64,000 bases of DNA from Methylotenera_A sp046598525. Its GTDB lineage: Bacteria > Pseudomonadota > Gammaproteobacteria > Burkholderiales > Methylophilaceae. The stretch spans positions 1-64,000 of the forward strand of contig JBKJIJ010000027.1 in NCBI GenBank assembly GCA_046598525.1, in the 5' to 3' direction. The number at the start of each line of letters is the position of its first letter. Position 1 is the stretch's first letter. Made by a program: the position numbers and the translations under genes. Shown piece by piece: positions 8,943 through 17,109 of the stretch. The notes under the pieces are model-generated. The model was not told where the DNA came from. It made no database searches and saw only the letters and a program-made list of their open reading frames with translations.

Positions 8943-9426
8943 TTAAATTGCCATGCTCACCCATACCAATGGGCGTGGCAGCTGCAACTGATGCCATCAT
9001 TGCTAAAAAGCGCACCATTTTACTATTCGGTGCATCCCAATATTCGGCAATTTTTGGCACAAATTTTAATGCGGCTAAATTGCTAGTCTCAACTCCATCC
9101 GGAAACCAAGGCCGTGCAAACACTGTCCATAAACGTTCAATGCGTTCACGGTCTTTAATTATTTCGCCATGGCCAGATACCGATACATACGTGCCTTGCG
9201 ATTCATTTGAAAACGAACAATTCATCAACTGTAAATGCTGTACTTTTGCCGAATTAGCATCGGTTAAAAACCAAATTGCGCCCTCTTCGCACATTTCTTG
9301 TGGCGACATTGGCTTTGAAATCATCACATACTCTTCATCTAAAGAAGTCAACATACATACCCGCATATCAGCCAGTAATTCGCCTAACTTCTCAAGCTCT
9401 TCTGTTTTTTGCAATTCTATTTTCAT
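8932..9426 (-). CDS. General stress protein 26-like, pyridoxamine-phosphate-oxidase fold
   Basis: 164 aa, resembling the Pyrid_ox_like / GSP26 family of small flavin-binding split-barrel proteins (ELLADMRVCMLTSLDEEYVMISKPM near residues 16-41; IWFLTDANSAKVQHL; YVSVSGHGEI; WFPDG; VPKIAEYWDAPNSKMVRF). Such proteins bind FMN or FAD and are induced by stress, but their substrates are mostly unknown. A strong AGAGGAAAT ribosome site precedes the start. It lies between the catalase-fold gene and the small lipoprotein gene on the same strand. A true pyridoxine-phosphate oxidase is unlikely given the length and motifs. Confidence 0.85.
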   Translation of the reverse strand: MKIELQKTEELEKLGELLADMRVCMLTSLDEEYVMISKPMSPQEMCEEGAIWFLTDANSAKVQHLQLMNCSFSNESQGTYVSVSGHGEIIKDRERIERLWTVFARPWFPDGVETSNLAALKFVPKIAEYWDAPNSKMVRFLAMMASVAAATPIGMGEHGNLNVS

Positions 9427-9510
9427 CTTATCTATTTCCTCTAAAATTTAACAAATTCTTATTATTAATAAGTAAAACAAGCGTTTTAAGATAACGGTTA
9501 AACGATTGTT

Positions 9511-10620
9511 TTAAATTGGAAAATTCTGCAAATTAGCAGGTTCAATCATCGATATTTTGTTGTGTTCTGCGCGAAATTTAGCCGACATTTCATACGCCAT
9601 TTTGCGCACCCGGATAATCGATCCAATTGGCCTGTGGGCTTCAATGCCGTGCCATGGGCTAAATGACATTTCGTCATCCACCGCTCTACTTCGTGCGTCA
9701 GACCAAGCTTGTTGCGGCTTGGCGGTAATATGCGCTACTGCCACATAAGGGCTTAAATCTTCTGGCCATACCACAGAGGCATCTTCAATCGGCATGGTTT
9801 GCAAATCGGTGCAAAGTTGCACGCGTAGCTCCCATTGCGCGGTGTTGCTGGCAAAAAAATCCACCACCGCTTCACGCAAACCGTTGGGTTTATCGGTTAA
9901 ATCCACAGGCGCGTTTTTAAGCTGGATTAGTGAATTAGATAATGGCGCGATTGAAATTTTGGCCATGTAATCGCCATACATAATGGGCACTTGGCTAAAA
10001 TAGGTTTCGCCTAACACATTGGTTTCGGGGTGGCCGCCAATGGCTTTAATAGTGGCGCTTTCGCCGCCAACAGCCTCAATCAATTTTTCGGTGCCTTGTA
10101 AAACGGTAGATAGCACTTTTTTAAGTGCAGGCGCTTTGTCGGTTGTGGCGGCTAATAATTTAAGTTTAGATAAAAACTGGCGTGGCCCAGAAGTTAAAAA
10201 GGCATGCCCATTTACCAATACAAAATCTTGCGTAACAGCGGTTTCGGTGCCCATTAAGCGTTCGCCTTCAACGCCAACTACTTTTACCGCAAAGCCGCGC
10301 GGTGTCGATACATTGTCATCCAACATATCACCCGGAATAGTAGAAATGCGCATCACCACTGGGTAATTGGCCCTTTTGGCAAATATGCCTTGTGCTAAAT
10401 AGGCGGGTAAACCATCTAATACTTGCAACTCACCAATTAATAAGCCATGGCTTTTGGCATGCACACTGCGCGTGGCATGGCCAGAATGCTCAAGTGTAGT
10501 TTCAGAAATGCCACGTAAGGATGTGGCTAAATTTTCGCGGGTTTGCGCTTCTTCTTCCTCTGGCACTTCGTAATCGGAACGATAAAAAAGTGGTAAAAAT
10601 TGAGGGCTTAATGTATTCAT
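9511..10620 (-). CDS. Catalase-fold protein (SrpA/catalase-like heme peroxidase family)
   Basis: 369 aa, shorter than true catalases (about 480 or more) and matching the family often annotated as 'catalase family protein'. Core pieces are recognisable: the distal-His region (HSGHATRSVHAKSHGLLIGELQVLDGL), MRISTIPGD, STPRGFAVKVVGVEG, QDFVLVNGHAFL, and a C-terminal proximal-side segment FSPWHGIEAHRPIGSIIRVRKMAYEMSAKFR. Members may act as heme peroxidases rather than efficient catalases. AAGGA precedes the start at a good distance. Its upstream gap carries one degenerate Crp-like palindrome about 200 bp away. Possibly periplasmic relatives exist, but no signal peptide is seen here. Confidence 0.88.
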   Translation of the reverse strand: MNTLSPQFLPLFYRSDYEVPEEEEAQTRENLATSLRGISETTLEHSGHATRSVHAKSHGLLIGELQVLDGLPAYLAQGIFAKRANYPVVMRISTIPGDMLDDNVSTPRGFAVKVVGVEGERLMGTETAVTQDFVLVNGHAFLTSGPRQFLSKLKLLAATTDKAPALKKVLSTVLQGTEKLIEAVGGESATIKAIGGHPETNVLGETYFSQVPIMYGDYMAKISIAPLSNSLIQLKNAPVDLTDKPNGLREAVVDFFASNTAQWELRVQLCTDLQTMPIEDASVVWPEDLSPYVAVAHITAKPQQAWSDARSRAVDDEMSFSPWHGIEAHRPIGSIIRVRKMAYEMSAKFRAEHNKISMIEPANLQNFPI

Positions 10621-10821
10621 TTTAACAAGTCCTTAAATATGCTTAAAAAGCGGTCAAAGTATTGATATTTATAAGGATTTTTATATTTTTTATTGTGTTA
10701 AAAACAGCTATACAATGTGCGTTATTGGTTCCTGAAATAAATTACAAGCAACGGATTTATACCAATTTAATTTGCTTTATAACCATTTGGAATAAGCATG
10801 CGATATTAACGATTTAACGTC

Positions 10822-10837
10822 TGTGTGGTAGCGCACA
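10822..10837. promoter_or_regulatory. Putative Crp/Fnr-type operator, one mismatch
   Basis: TGTGTG-GTAG-CGCACA fits the palindrome TGT(A/G)CG-N4-CG(T/C)ACA with a single mismatch, about 200 bp upstream of the catalase-fold gene. Confidence 0.5.
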
Positions 10838-11055
10838 CAAGCGGTAATAATGTCAATTTTCACTATTTACCGCTGTGTTCAATACCAACAATCTAAGCTT
10901 AAAATCCAAGATTTAAATCCAAGCTTAAAATCCATTCTTATATCCATCCTTACGTACATTTTAGCCGCCTAAAAAGGCCTATATTAATCAATACAACTTT
11001 GCAAAAATGCGGCCAAATTCAATCTAAATAATCACAAAAATTTAATTAACAACAA

Positions 11056-11071
11056 CGTTCGCTTACGTACA
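11056..11071. promoter_or_regulatory. Putative Crp/Fnr-type operator, strong right half
   Basis: CGTTCG-CTTA-CGTACA has a perfect right half followed by GAC, as in the best copy at 17094, and two mismatches on the left. It lies about 80 bp upstream of the EF-hand gene start. Confidence 0.5.
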
Positions 11072-11151
11072 GACGCCCATTTTTGTGCGTCCTAACATGA
11101 ATTTGTCATTCTGACTGCACGACTTATTTTTGATTATTTAAAGGATTTAAC

Positions 11152-11598
11152 ATGAACAAATTGATTAAAAGCGCCTTAAGCAGCGCCATTGCGACAACTT
11201 TTTTAATGGGCGCGCTCACAGCTAATGCGGCCACCACCACTGAAAATAAAGATGATGGCAGTGCGCTTGGTACATCGGCCACGCCACAAATTAAACAGCA
11301 AGATAAACGAATGGATAAAAAAGCAACGACTAAAACAATGAAGAAAAATACTTCACACAAAAGTAATAGCGAAATGAAAATGATGGATACCGACAATAAC
11401 GGCATGGTTTCAAGAGATGAATACATGAAACACCATGAAACAAGCTATGGCAATATGGAACAAACAGAAGGCGGCGTGAGCTACAAAAGCTCTATGAACA
11501 ATAAGCCGATTGGCACAACCACTGGCGTTAGCAAAAATGGCAGCGTAGATATCACCAAAGAAGGCCCTGTTGATGGAACCACATACGGTACTAATTAA
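11152..11598 (+). CDS. Secreted EF-hand protein
   Basis: 148 aa. An N-terminal signal peptide ends near ALTANAA (about residue 26), placing the product in the periplasm. One canonical EF-hand calcium loop, DTDNNGMVSRDE, lies near residue 82, with Asp, Asp, Asn, Gly and Glu in the expected places. A lysine-rich stretch (KQQDKRMDKKATTKTMKKN) precedes it and a Gly/Thr-rich tail follows. AAAGGA precedes the ATG. An operator-like palindrome about 80 bp upstream puts it in the putative stress regulon. Calcium binding is a family expectation; the role is unknown. A hydrophobic ORF on the opposite strand is its shadow. Confidence 0.85.
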   Translation: MNKLIKSALSSAIATTFLMGALTANAATTTENKDDGSALGTSATPQIKQQDKRMDKKATTKTMKKNTSHKSNSEMKMMDTDNNGMVSRDEYMKHHETSYGNMEQTEGGVSYKSSMNNKPIGTTTGVSKNGSVDITKEGPVDGTTYGTN

Positions 11599-11934
11599 TT
11601 GGCTTGGGTGATAACAACTGGCTAATTAGATTAGCTGTTGGCTTAGCTTGTCAGGCAATTTAGACGTTTAGTATTTAGGCGTTTAATGGTGTCTGTCAGG
11701 CTATTTTTTTTATAGATTAAGTAAGCGATTCACAAAAAGACAAACCATTTTATTTTTAATGTTCCAAAAATAAAATGGCTGTATAGATATTTGCTCAATT
11801 GATTGGGCTTCTTGGTATTTAAAGATACATACGCAAAACTCCTAAAATGATTTGAAAAATCTGCTTATTGCTACGCGGTAAAACGCAGTAATAAAATCAT
11901 TAATATCAGTTTTAAACATAGCGCTCATACTGTC

Positions 11935-11950
11935 TGTACGCCGCCGTACA
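11935..11950. promoter_or_regulatory. Perfect 16-bp palindrome upstream of Crp/Fnr gene 1
   Basis: TGTACG-CCGC-CGTACA is a perfect inverted repeat preceded by GTC, about 95 bp upstream of the regulator at 12045. The position suggests autoregulation or cross-regulation. Confidence 0.65.
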
Positions 11951-11974
11951 TAAATGAAAATAAAACTGCCTATA

Positions 11975-11990
11975 TGTTACACAGCGCACA
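11975..11990. promoter_or_regulatory. Degenerate second palindrome upstream of Crp/Fnr gene 1
   Basis: TGTTAC-ACAG-CGCACA has a perfect right half and only TGT conserved on the left. It lies exactly 40 bp after the perfect copy, close to four DNA turns, so the two sites face the same side of the helix. Confidence 0.4.
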
Positions 11991-12044
11991 TAACTGCATT
12001 TGTAAAGGCCTATAATAAAAATGAATATTTCCGAATAAATCGTC

Positions 12045-12770
12045 ATGACTATTTTGTCAAACCCCCGCCAAAATCATCTACTAGATGCCCTACTCGCTAC
12101 CGAGTACGATAGGCTGTTTCCAAACTTGGATCTAGTAAAGCTGGCCTTGGGCGAAGTTTTGTACGAATCGGGCGAACAATTGCATCATGTGTATTTTCCC
12201 ACCACGGCGATTATTTCATTGCTGTATGTGATGGAAAACGGCGCATCGGCCGAAATTGCCATTGTGGGTAATGAAGGCATTTTGGGTATATCACTTTTTA
12301 TGGGCGGCGAAACCACGCCAAGCCGTGCGGTGGTGCAAAGTGCAGGCTTTGGTTATCGTCTAAAATCCAGTTTAATTAAATCTGAATTTAATCGTGCCGG
12401 CCCAGTGCAGCGCTTGTTGTTGCGCTACACGCAAGCATTAATCACGCAAATGGCGCAAACGGCGGTGTGCAATCGGCACCACACGGTAGAGCAGCAATTG
12501 TGCCGCTGGCTATTATTAAGTTTAGATAGATTAGCCAGTAATGAGTTAAGCATGACGCAAGAATTAATCGCCAATATGCTTGGCGTGCGCCGCGAAGGCG
12601 TAACCGAAGCCGCCAGTAAGCTACAAAAAGCCGGCTTAATTAAATACACACGCGGCAAAATAACCGTGATTGATCGGCCAAAACTAGAGTTGCGTTGCTG
12701 CGAATGTTATGAAGTAGTGAAATTAGAATTCAATCGTTTATTGCCATCGCTGCATGGCATTGCCAAATAA
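12045..12770 (+). CDS. Crp/Fnr-family transcriptional regulator 1
   Basis: 241 aa. An N-terminal cyclic-nucleotide-binding-like barrel (LGEVLYESGEQLHHVYFPTTAIISLLYVMENG; AEIAIVGNEGILGISLFMGGETTPSRAVVQSAG) is followed by a helical linker and a C-terminal winged helix with the recognition region MTQELIANMLGVRREGVTEAASKLQKAGLIKYTRGKITV. The cAMP-contacting Arg-Ser/Thr pair typical of Crp is not evident and no Fnr-type cysteine cluster is seen, so the signal is unknown. Two operator-like palindromes lie upstream. A paralogue at 16360 shares its layout. DNA target assignment is inference. Confidence 0.92.
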   Translation: MTILSNPRQNHLLDALLATEYDRLFPNLDLVKLALGEVLYESGEQLHHVYFPTTAIISLLYVMENGASAEIAIVGNEGILGISLFMGGETTPSRAVVQSAGFGYRLKSSLIKSEFNRAGPVQRLLLRYTQALITQMAQTAVCNRHHTVEQQLCRWLLLSLDRLASNELSMTQELIANMLGVRREGVTEAASKLQKAGLIKYTRGKITVIDRPKLELRCCECYEVVKLEFNRLLPSLHGIAK

Positions 12771-12882
12771 TTGACTTTTAAACTGTAGATTTACTGGAGT
12801 TTATTTTCAACGCTTGAGGCTTTAGCAACACTTTCTATCAAAAGATTCACCCAATTTATTTTTAACAAAATTTTACTTTCTA

Positions 12883-12898
12883 TGTGCGTTAATGCACA
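12883..12898. promoter_or_regulatory. Putative Crp/Fnr-type operator before the GGDEF-EAL gene
   Basis: TGTGCG-TTAA-TGCACA fits the palindrome with one mismatch. It ends 24 bp before the first possible start (12923) and 72 bp before an alternative start at 12971, which supports the later start if it is an activator site. Confidence 0.55.
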
Positions 12899-12922
12899 GA
12901 CTGCTTTTGATGCCTGCGGATA

Positions 12923-14785
12923 ATGAATTTACGAGGCAGTCATTCGACTAGCCAACGAAAGCAAACCTACATGGATAATCTGGTAAAAAAAATAGTGGGG
13001 AAAGTAACGAATTCCAGAATATTTGCAGAAGATAACGCGGTTTTTAGCACTATCAAGCTCAAAAGTGCCATTCGCAACAAAATCATCCGAAAAAACCCAT
13101 TTGTAGCCGAAGAAAACAGTGCACAAATTGCGCTTAATTCGATTAGTGATGCGGTTTTTTATACCGATATTTTAGGCAATGTTAACTATTTAAACAGCGC
13201 CGCCGAAAAGCTAACCGGCTGGACCAGCAAAGCTGCTTACGGCCGCCCCAGTAGCCAAGTGTTTAATATTGTTAATGGCACTACGCACCAAACTTCAAAG
13301 AATCCTGTGTTATTAGTGCTTGAATCGGATAAGCCTACTGGCTTAGCGGCCGATACAGTTTTAATTAAGCGCGATGGCACCGAAGTTTCAATTGAAGATT
13401 CCTGCTCACCCATTCACAATGAACAAGGCCAGCTAACTGGCGTTGTAGTGGTATTTCATGATGTGAGTGCGACCAAAGCCATGTCAATGAAAATGGCGCA
13501 TTTAGCACAGCACGATTTTTTAACCAATTTGCCAAACCGCGTTTTGTTAAATGACCGCATTGCACAAGCCATTGCCAGCGCTAACCGCAACGATAATAAA
13601 GTAGCCTTGCTTTTTTTAGATTTAGATAATTTTAAGCATATTAATGATTCACTAGGCCACGCCACTGGCGACAAGCTATTGCAAGCGGTTTCTAAACGAT
13701 TAAGCGATAGCGTGCGCAACGCCGATACAGTAAGCAGGCAAGGCGGCGATGAATTTATTCTGCTATTGGCCGATATTAAACACGAACAAGATGCGGCGCT
13801 AAGCGCCCAAAAAATATTAGATGAGCTGAAATTGCCTTATTTAATCAATAAATGTAATTTGCATATTTCAACCAGCATTGGCATTAGCGTATACCCAAAC
13901 GATGGCTTGGACGCGGAAACGCTGATTAAAAGTGCTGACACCGCCATGTATTACGCCAAAGACAAAGGCCGCGCCAATTACCAGTTTTTTAAAGCCGAAA
14001 TGAACACGCGCGTGGTACAGCGCTTAATGATTGAAGCGCATTTGCGCGTGGCGGTAGAAAAGCAGCAATTTTTTCTGCATTACCAACCCAAAATTAATTT
14101 AAAATCGAAAAAAATTACCGGTGTTGAGGTGTTAATCCGCTGGAAACACGATGAATGGGGCGATATTGCGCCTAAAAAATTCATCAATATTGCTGAAGAT
14201 TCTGGCTTAATTGTGCCAATTGGCAAATGGGTATTATCTGAGGCCTGTAAACAAGCCAAAATATGGCTTGATGACGGCCTGCAAACGCTGAATATTGCGG
14301 TTAATATTTCGGCCAAAGAGTTTTTACAGAAAGATTTTGTGAATGGCGTGCGCGCTATATTGCATGAAACACAATTACCAGCCGGCTGTTTAGAGCTAGA
14401 AATTACCGAAACAGTGTTAATGCGAGATGTGCTAACCAGCAAAGAGATTTTACAGCAGCTTAAAGAGCTTGGCGTGCAGTTGGCGGTGGATGATTTTGGT
14501 ACTGGTTTTTCTAGCTTAAGTTATCTAAAACAGTTTCCAATCGATGTGCTTAAAATTGATCAATCGTTTATTAACGATATTGAATCGGTGCTGGATGATG
14601 GCACGATTGTGAATGCGATTATTTGCATGGGCAACAGCCTGGATTTAAAAGTGGTGGCTGAAGGTATTGAAAATCAGAATCAGCTGGATTTTTTGAATAA
14701 ACACCACTGCGAAGAAGGCCAAGGCTACCTGTTTAGCCCCGCCATTAATGCCGACCAATTGGCATTAATGCTGCAAGATAAATAA
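12923..14785 (+). CDS. PAS-GGDEF-EAL cyclic-di-GMP turnover protein
   Basis: 620 aa. In order: a PAS sensor (about residues 68-180), a GGDEF diguanylate cyclase with intact GGDEF and an inhibitory-site RNAD five residues before it (about 270), and an EAL phosphodiesterase (about 370-615). The EAL signature reads EVL, but the other catalytic segments are present (LNIAVNISAKEF, LEITETVLM, DDFGTGFSSLSYL, KIDQSFI, AEGIEN). Both activities are therefore possible. No transmembrane segment or signal peptide is seen, so it is probably cytosolic. An ATG at 12971 is an alternative start; neither start has a strong ribosome site. An operator-like palindrome lies just upstream. Confidence 0.93.
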   Translation: MNLRGSHSTSQRKQTYMDNLVKKIVGKVTNSRIFAEDNAVFSTIKLKSAIRNKIIRKNPFVAEENSAQIALNSISDAVFYTDILGNVNYLNSAAEKLTGWTSKAAYGRPSSQVFNIVNGTTHQTSKNPVLLVLESDKPTGLAADTVLIKRDGTEVSIEDSCSPIHNEQGQLTGVVVVFHDVSATKAMSMKMAHLAQHDFLTNLPNRVLLNDRIAQAIASANRNDNKVALLFLDLDNFKHINDSLGHATGDKLLQAVSKRLSDSVRNADTVSRQGGDEFILLLADIKHEQDAALSAQKILDELKLPYLINKCNLHISTSIGISVYPNDGLDAETLIKSADTAMYYAKDKGRANYQFFKAEMNTRVVQRLMIEAHLRVAVEKQQFFLHYQPKINLKSKKITGVEVLIRWKHDEWGDIAPKKFINIAEDSGLIVPIGKWVLSEACKQAKIWLDDGLQTLNIAVNISAKEFLQKDFVNGVRAILHETQLPAGCLELEITETVLMRDVLTSKEILQQLKELGVQLAVDDFGTGFSSLSYLKQFPIDVLKIDQSFINDIESVLDDGTIVNAIICMGNSLDLKVVAEGIENQNQLDFLNKHHCEEGQGYLFSPAINADQLALMLQDK

Positions 14786-14861
14786 ATAAAATACTATTTA
14801 ATCAATTGGTTAGTTGATTTTATTAATGCGGTTTATTAGTTAAAACTTAATTATTTCTTCA

Positions 14862-15059
14862 TTACTGTTTAGCTTGCCAATCCGATAATTGATTTTCGGC
14901 TTCTTCAAAATTAATGCCATACATCACTTGAATTTTACCTGCTAGGTGGTCACGCTTACCTGCGATTGAATCCAGCTGTTCATCGGTTATTTTTTCCCAA
15001 TTCAGCCTGATATCGCTTTTATAATTACTCCAATTACCTTCTATTTTGTCCCAGTTCAT
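14862..15059 (-). CDS. CsbD-family stress protein
   Basis: 65 aa when started at MNWDKIEGNW, where an AAAGGAAAG ribosome site sits at the right distance; an upstream in-frame start at 15119 would add 20 residues that do not resemble the family. The protein matches CsbD (WDKIEGNWSNYKSDIRLNWEKITDEQLDSIAGKRDHLAGKIQVMYG). CsbD proteins are small, soluble, widely stress-induced and of unknown mechanism. A partial operator-like palindrome lies about 95 bp upstream. It is convergent with the GGDEF-EAL gene. Confidence 0.9.
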   Translation of the reverse strand: MNWDKIEGNWSNYKSDIRLNWEKITDEQLDSIAGKRDHLAGKIQVMYGINFEEAENQLSDWQAKQ

Positions 15060-15152
15060 GGCTGCTTTCCTTTCAAGTAATGGCTGTATTATTTGCCTTG
15101 TTATTGTTGATGAAGTCACCTGCTAAGATTGAATCTTGCGTCAAAAAGCGTC

Positions 15153-15168
15153 TGTGCGTTAACACACT
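15153..15168. promoter_or_regulatory. Putative Crp/Fnr-type operator upstream of csbD
   Basis: TGTGCG-TTAA-CACACT has a perfect left half preceded by GTC and two mismatches on the right. It lies about 95 bp upstream of the csbD start. Confidence 0.45.
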
Positions 15169-15201
15169 TAGGGGCTAATTTTTAGCTGGGTTTGCGATTC
15201 G

Positions 15202-15249
15202 CTGGTTTTGTAAATAACTGGTTTTGTAATTAGCTGGCTTTGTAATTAA
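15202..15249. repeat. Three tandem copies of a 16-bp unit
   Basis: CTGGTTTTGTAAATAA is repeated three times with one to three changes per copy. It lies between csbD and the superoxide dismutase stop codon. Confidence 0.85.
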
Positions 15250-15263
15250 ATTGTGCCTAAAAA

Positions 15264-16025
15264 TTATTTGTCTAAAAATAGTTTGTTTTCTGCCGCTAAA
15301 ATTTCTTTCACTGAGCTGGCCGTATTTTTAGAAGCTGTATTTTTTAAACCTATATTCTTAAAACAAAGGTTTGCTTGATCCCAATCCACCACAGACCACC
15401 AAGCTTTTAGGTAATCGTTGCGGCGGCTTTCATATTGCAGGTAATAGGCATGCTCCCACACATCGTTTAACAAAATAGGCACTCGATTTTGCATTAATGG
15501 GTGGTCATGTCCTTTGGTGGTGATAATCTGCAATTTGCTATCTGGCTCAAAGCCTTTTACCAGCCACACCCAGCCTGATCCAAAGTGTTTTGCGCCCTCT
15601 TCTTCAAAACTTTTTTTAAAGGCGACTAAGCTACCAAAATCGCGATTAATCGCATCGCGCAGCTCGCCTTTTGGGTCGCTTACTCTAAAAGGCTTTAGTG
15701 CATTCCAAAAAAGGCTGTGATTCACATGTCCGCCTGCGTACTCATGCACCGCTTCTTTAATCGATTCAGGTAATTTATCTAAATTGCACAATAGCCATAA
15801 AGCAGAATAAATTTGCAACTCAGGATAATCCAACAATATTTCATTGAGTTTTTTAACATAAGTGGCGTGATGAATATCGTGATGCAAAATCATCGTGCGC
15901 GAATCAATGTAGGGCTCTAATGCGGCATAGTCATATTTTAAAGGCGGCAAATGGTGCTTTTTTAAGCCAGATTCACTGCATAATTTGGTAACCGTTTGCA
16001 AAGCTTGGTGAATTAAATCGTCCAT
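15264..16025 (-). CDS. sodA: Superoxide dismutase, Mn/Fe family, with extended termini
   Basis: Converts superoxide to hydrogen peroxide and oxygen. The metal ligands are visible: His in TMILHHDIHHATYVKKL, His in GGHVNHSLFWNAL, and Asp and His in DVWEHAYYLQY. The GGHVNHSLFW form is more typical of Mn than of Fe enzymes, though cambialistic members exist. At 253 aa it is about 50 residues longer than usual: an extra stretch of about 25 residues precedes the conserved LPPLKYDY and about 30 residues follow VDWDQANLCF. No signal peptide is evident, so it is probably cytosolic. The divergent interval upstream carries three operator-like palindromes. Confidence 0.95.
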   Translation of the reverse strand: MDDLIHQALQTVTKLCSESGLKKHHLPPLKYDYAALEPYIDSRTMILHHDIHHATYVKKLNEILLDYPELQIYSALWLLCNLDKLPESIKEAVHEYAGGHVNHSLFWNALKPFRVSDPKGELRDAINRDFGSLVAFKKSFEEEGAKHFGSGWVWLVKGFEPDSKLQIITTKGHDHPLMQNRVPILLNDVWEHAYYLQYESRRNDYLKAWWSVVDWDQANLCFKNIGLKNTASKNTASSVKEILAAENKLFLDK

Positions 16026-16088
16026 TTCTTTAATGCCTTAAATAGGTTTTTCTCAATTTGAATGCTACTCGGTCAACAAAAAGACGTC

Positions 16089-16104
16089 TGTTCGCTTACG
16101 TACA
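16089..16104. promoter_or_regulatory. Putative Crp/Fnr-type operator, one mismatch
   Basis: TGTTCG-CTTA-CGTACA, preceded by GTC, is 64 bp upstream of the sodA start. One base departs from perfect symmetry. Confidence 0.6.
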
Positions 16105-16136
16105 CTTATCTCTCTTTTTTACCAATAAACTCAGTC

Positions 16137-16152
16137 TGTTAGCGCACATACA
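16137..16152. promoter_or_regulatory. Weak Crp-like palindrome
   Basis: TGTTAG-CGCA-CATACA keeps TGT-N10-ACA flanked by C and G but has poor inner symmetry. An embedded CGCACA half-site is offset from it. Listed because of its position between two better sites. Confidence 0.35.
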
Positions 16153-16187
16153 GCCATTTTTCATTAAGAATTAAATTAGCATCTGTA

Positions 16188-16203
16188 TGTTTGTTAACGA
16201 ACA
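16188..16203. promoter_or_regulatory. Putative Crp/Fnr-type operator, one mismatch
   Basis: TGTTTG-TTAA-CGAACA, followed by GAC, has one mismatch between its arms. It lies about 157 bp upstream of Crp/Fnr gene 2 and 163 bp from sodA. Confidence 0.55.
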
Positions 16204-16359
16204 GACAGCTATTAATCATTTGGGTAGGTTGTATTGGTTAAGTCGTCGTCATTAAGCGTAGTTTTATGTAGCCTCCGACATTCGGAAATGTCATGAATTT
16301 TCCTTTTGCCGCCTGTTGCCTTTTGAAATATAACAGTGCCAAAATAAAGGAAATACCAC

Positions 16360-17064
16360 GTGTCAACCAAACTAGCTGCCATTGGCAGCAATCGCTTATT
16401 AAATTTGCTTACCGATAATTGTCGTCAAAAATTTGTCGCCAATTGTGAGTTAGTCAGCATTAATTTAGGTGAGGTGCTAAGCAATCCTGGCGATGTCATT
16501 ACTTATATCTATTTTCCTGTTGAAGGAATCATTTCTTGGGAAAAACAAGTGACTGGCAGCCCTTATTGGGTAGTCACGCTTATTGGCAATGAGGGCATGC
16601 TTTGCATTAGCCTGTTAATGGGCGTTAACGTTAGGCCTTGCCGCGCGGTGGTGCAAAAATCGGGCTTTGCCTTGCGCATGCCAGCCGCTATTTTTATCCA
16701 ACAAATAGAGCTAAAACCGGCACTTAGCTTAGTGCTAAACCATTATGCTAATGTGATTTATAACCAAGTTTTGCAAATTGCCGCTTGTAATCTATTCCAT
16801 TTACTAGAAAACCGCTTGGCGCGATTGCTATTAATGTTTCACGATAGATCACAATCGGATGAGATTCATATTACGCAAGACCAGCTGGCCAAAATGCTTG
16901 GCGTACGCCGTGTAGGTGTTACCAAAGCCGCTGGCTCATTACAACGCAAAAACTTAATTAGTTATGTTCGTGGTAGCGTTATTATTCATGATATCAATGG
17001 CTTAAAAGCAGTTTCTTGTGTATGTTATGAAGCGGATATTAAGACTTATAACAGCATAATGTAG
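16360..17064 (+). CDS. Crp/Fnr-family transcriptional regulator 2
   Basis: 234 aa, paralogue of the regulator at 12045. The start is GTG at 16360, supported by AAAGGAAA seven to eight bases upstream. The N-terminal barrel (LGEVLSNPGDVITYIYFPVEGIISWEKQV; LIGNEGMLCISLLMGVNVRPCRAVVQKSG) and the C-terminal winged helix (ITQDQLAKMLGVRRVGVTKAAGSLQRKNLISYVRG) match regulator 1 segment by segment. The recognition helix is nearly the same (MLGVRR-GVT-A), so both may read related DNA sites. Perfect or near-perfect palindromes lie on both sides of the gene. The ligand is unknown. Confidence 0.9.
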   Translation: MSTKLAAIGSNRLLNLLTDNCRQKFVANCELVSINLGEVLSNPGDVITYIYFPVEGIISWEKQVTGSPYWVVTLIGNEGMLCISLLMGVNVRPCRAVVQKSGFALRMPAAIFIQQIELKPALSLVLNHYANVIYNQVLQIAACNLFHLLENRLARLLLMFHDRSQSDEIHITQDQLAKMLGVRRVGVTKAAGSLQRKNLISYVRGSVIIHDINGLKAVSCVCYEADIKTYNSIM

Positions 17065-17093
17065 GTAATGCAGTCGCGGTCAAACACGCAGTC

Positions 17094-17109
17094 TGTACGC
17101 TATCGTACA
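17094..17109. promoter_or_regulatory. Best copy of the palindrome, upstream of the Mla-like operon
   Basis: TGTACG-CTAT-CGTACA is perfect, and the symmetry extends three more bases each side (GTC / GAC), giving 9-bp arms around a 4-bp spacer. It lies between Crp/Fnr gene 2 and the MlaE-like gene, about 130 bp upstream of the latter. Confidence 0.7.

Larger units (their letters stand above)
10621..11151. other. 531-bp divergent intergenic region with two operator-like palindromes
   Basis: Separates the catalase-fold gene (minus) from the EF-hand gene (plus). It holds palindrome copies at 10822-10837 and 11056-11071, half-sites TGTGCG near 10717 and 11084, and two copies of AAGCTTAAAATCCA at 10895-10908 and 10921-10934. 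No convincing coding sequence or RNA gene was seen. Confidence 0.7.
11599..12044. other. 446-bp intergenic region with tandem operator-like sites
   Basis: No gene seen. Near its right end lie two palindrome copies spaced exactly 40 bp apart (11935-11950 and 11975-11990), upstream of the first Crp/Fnr gene. The left part is AT-rich with a run of eight or more T near 11704 but no strong GC stem before it. Confidence 0.6.
16026..16359. other. 334-bp divergent interval with three operator-like palindromes
   Basis: Lies between sodA (minus) and Crp/Fnr gene 2 (plus). Sites at 16089-16104, 16137-16152 and 16188-16203 are spaced 48 and 51 bp apart. This is the densest cluster of the motif in the window. 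No gene is seen. Confidence 0.75.

Noticed and set aside
11124..11426. 100-codon hydrophobic open frame antisense to the EF-hand gene
   Set aside because: It is the reverse frame of a Lys/Thr/Ala-rich coding region, which produces hydrophobic codons; no ribosome site or family match.
14799..14820. Possible terminator between the GGDEF-EAL gene and csbD
   Set aside because: The stem (AATCAA/TTGATT) has very low GC and is too short to support a call.
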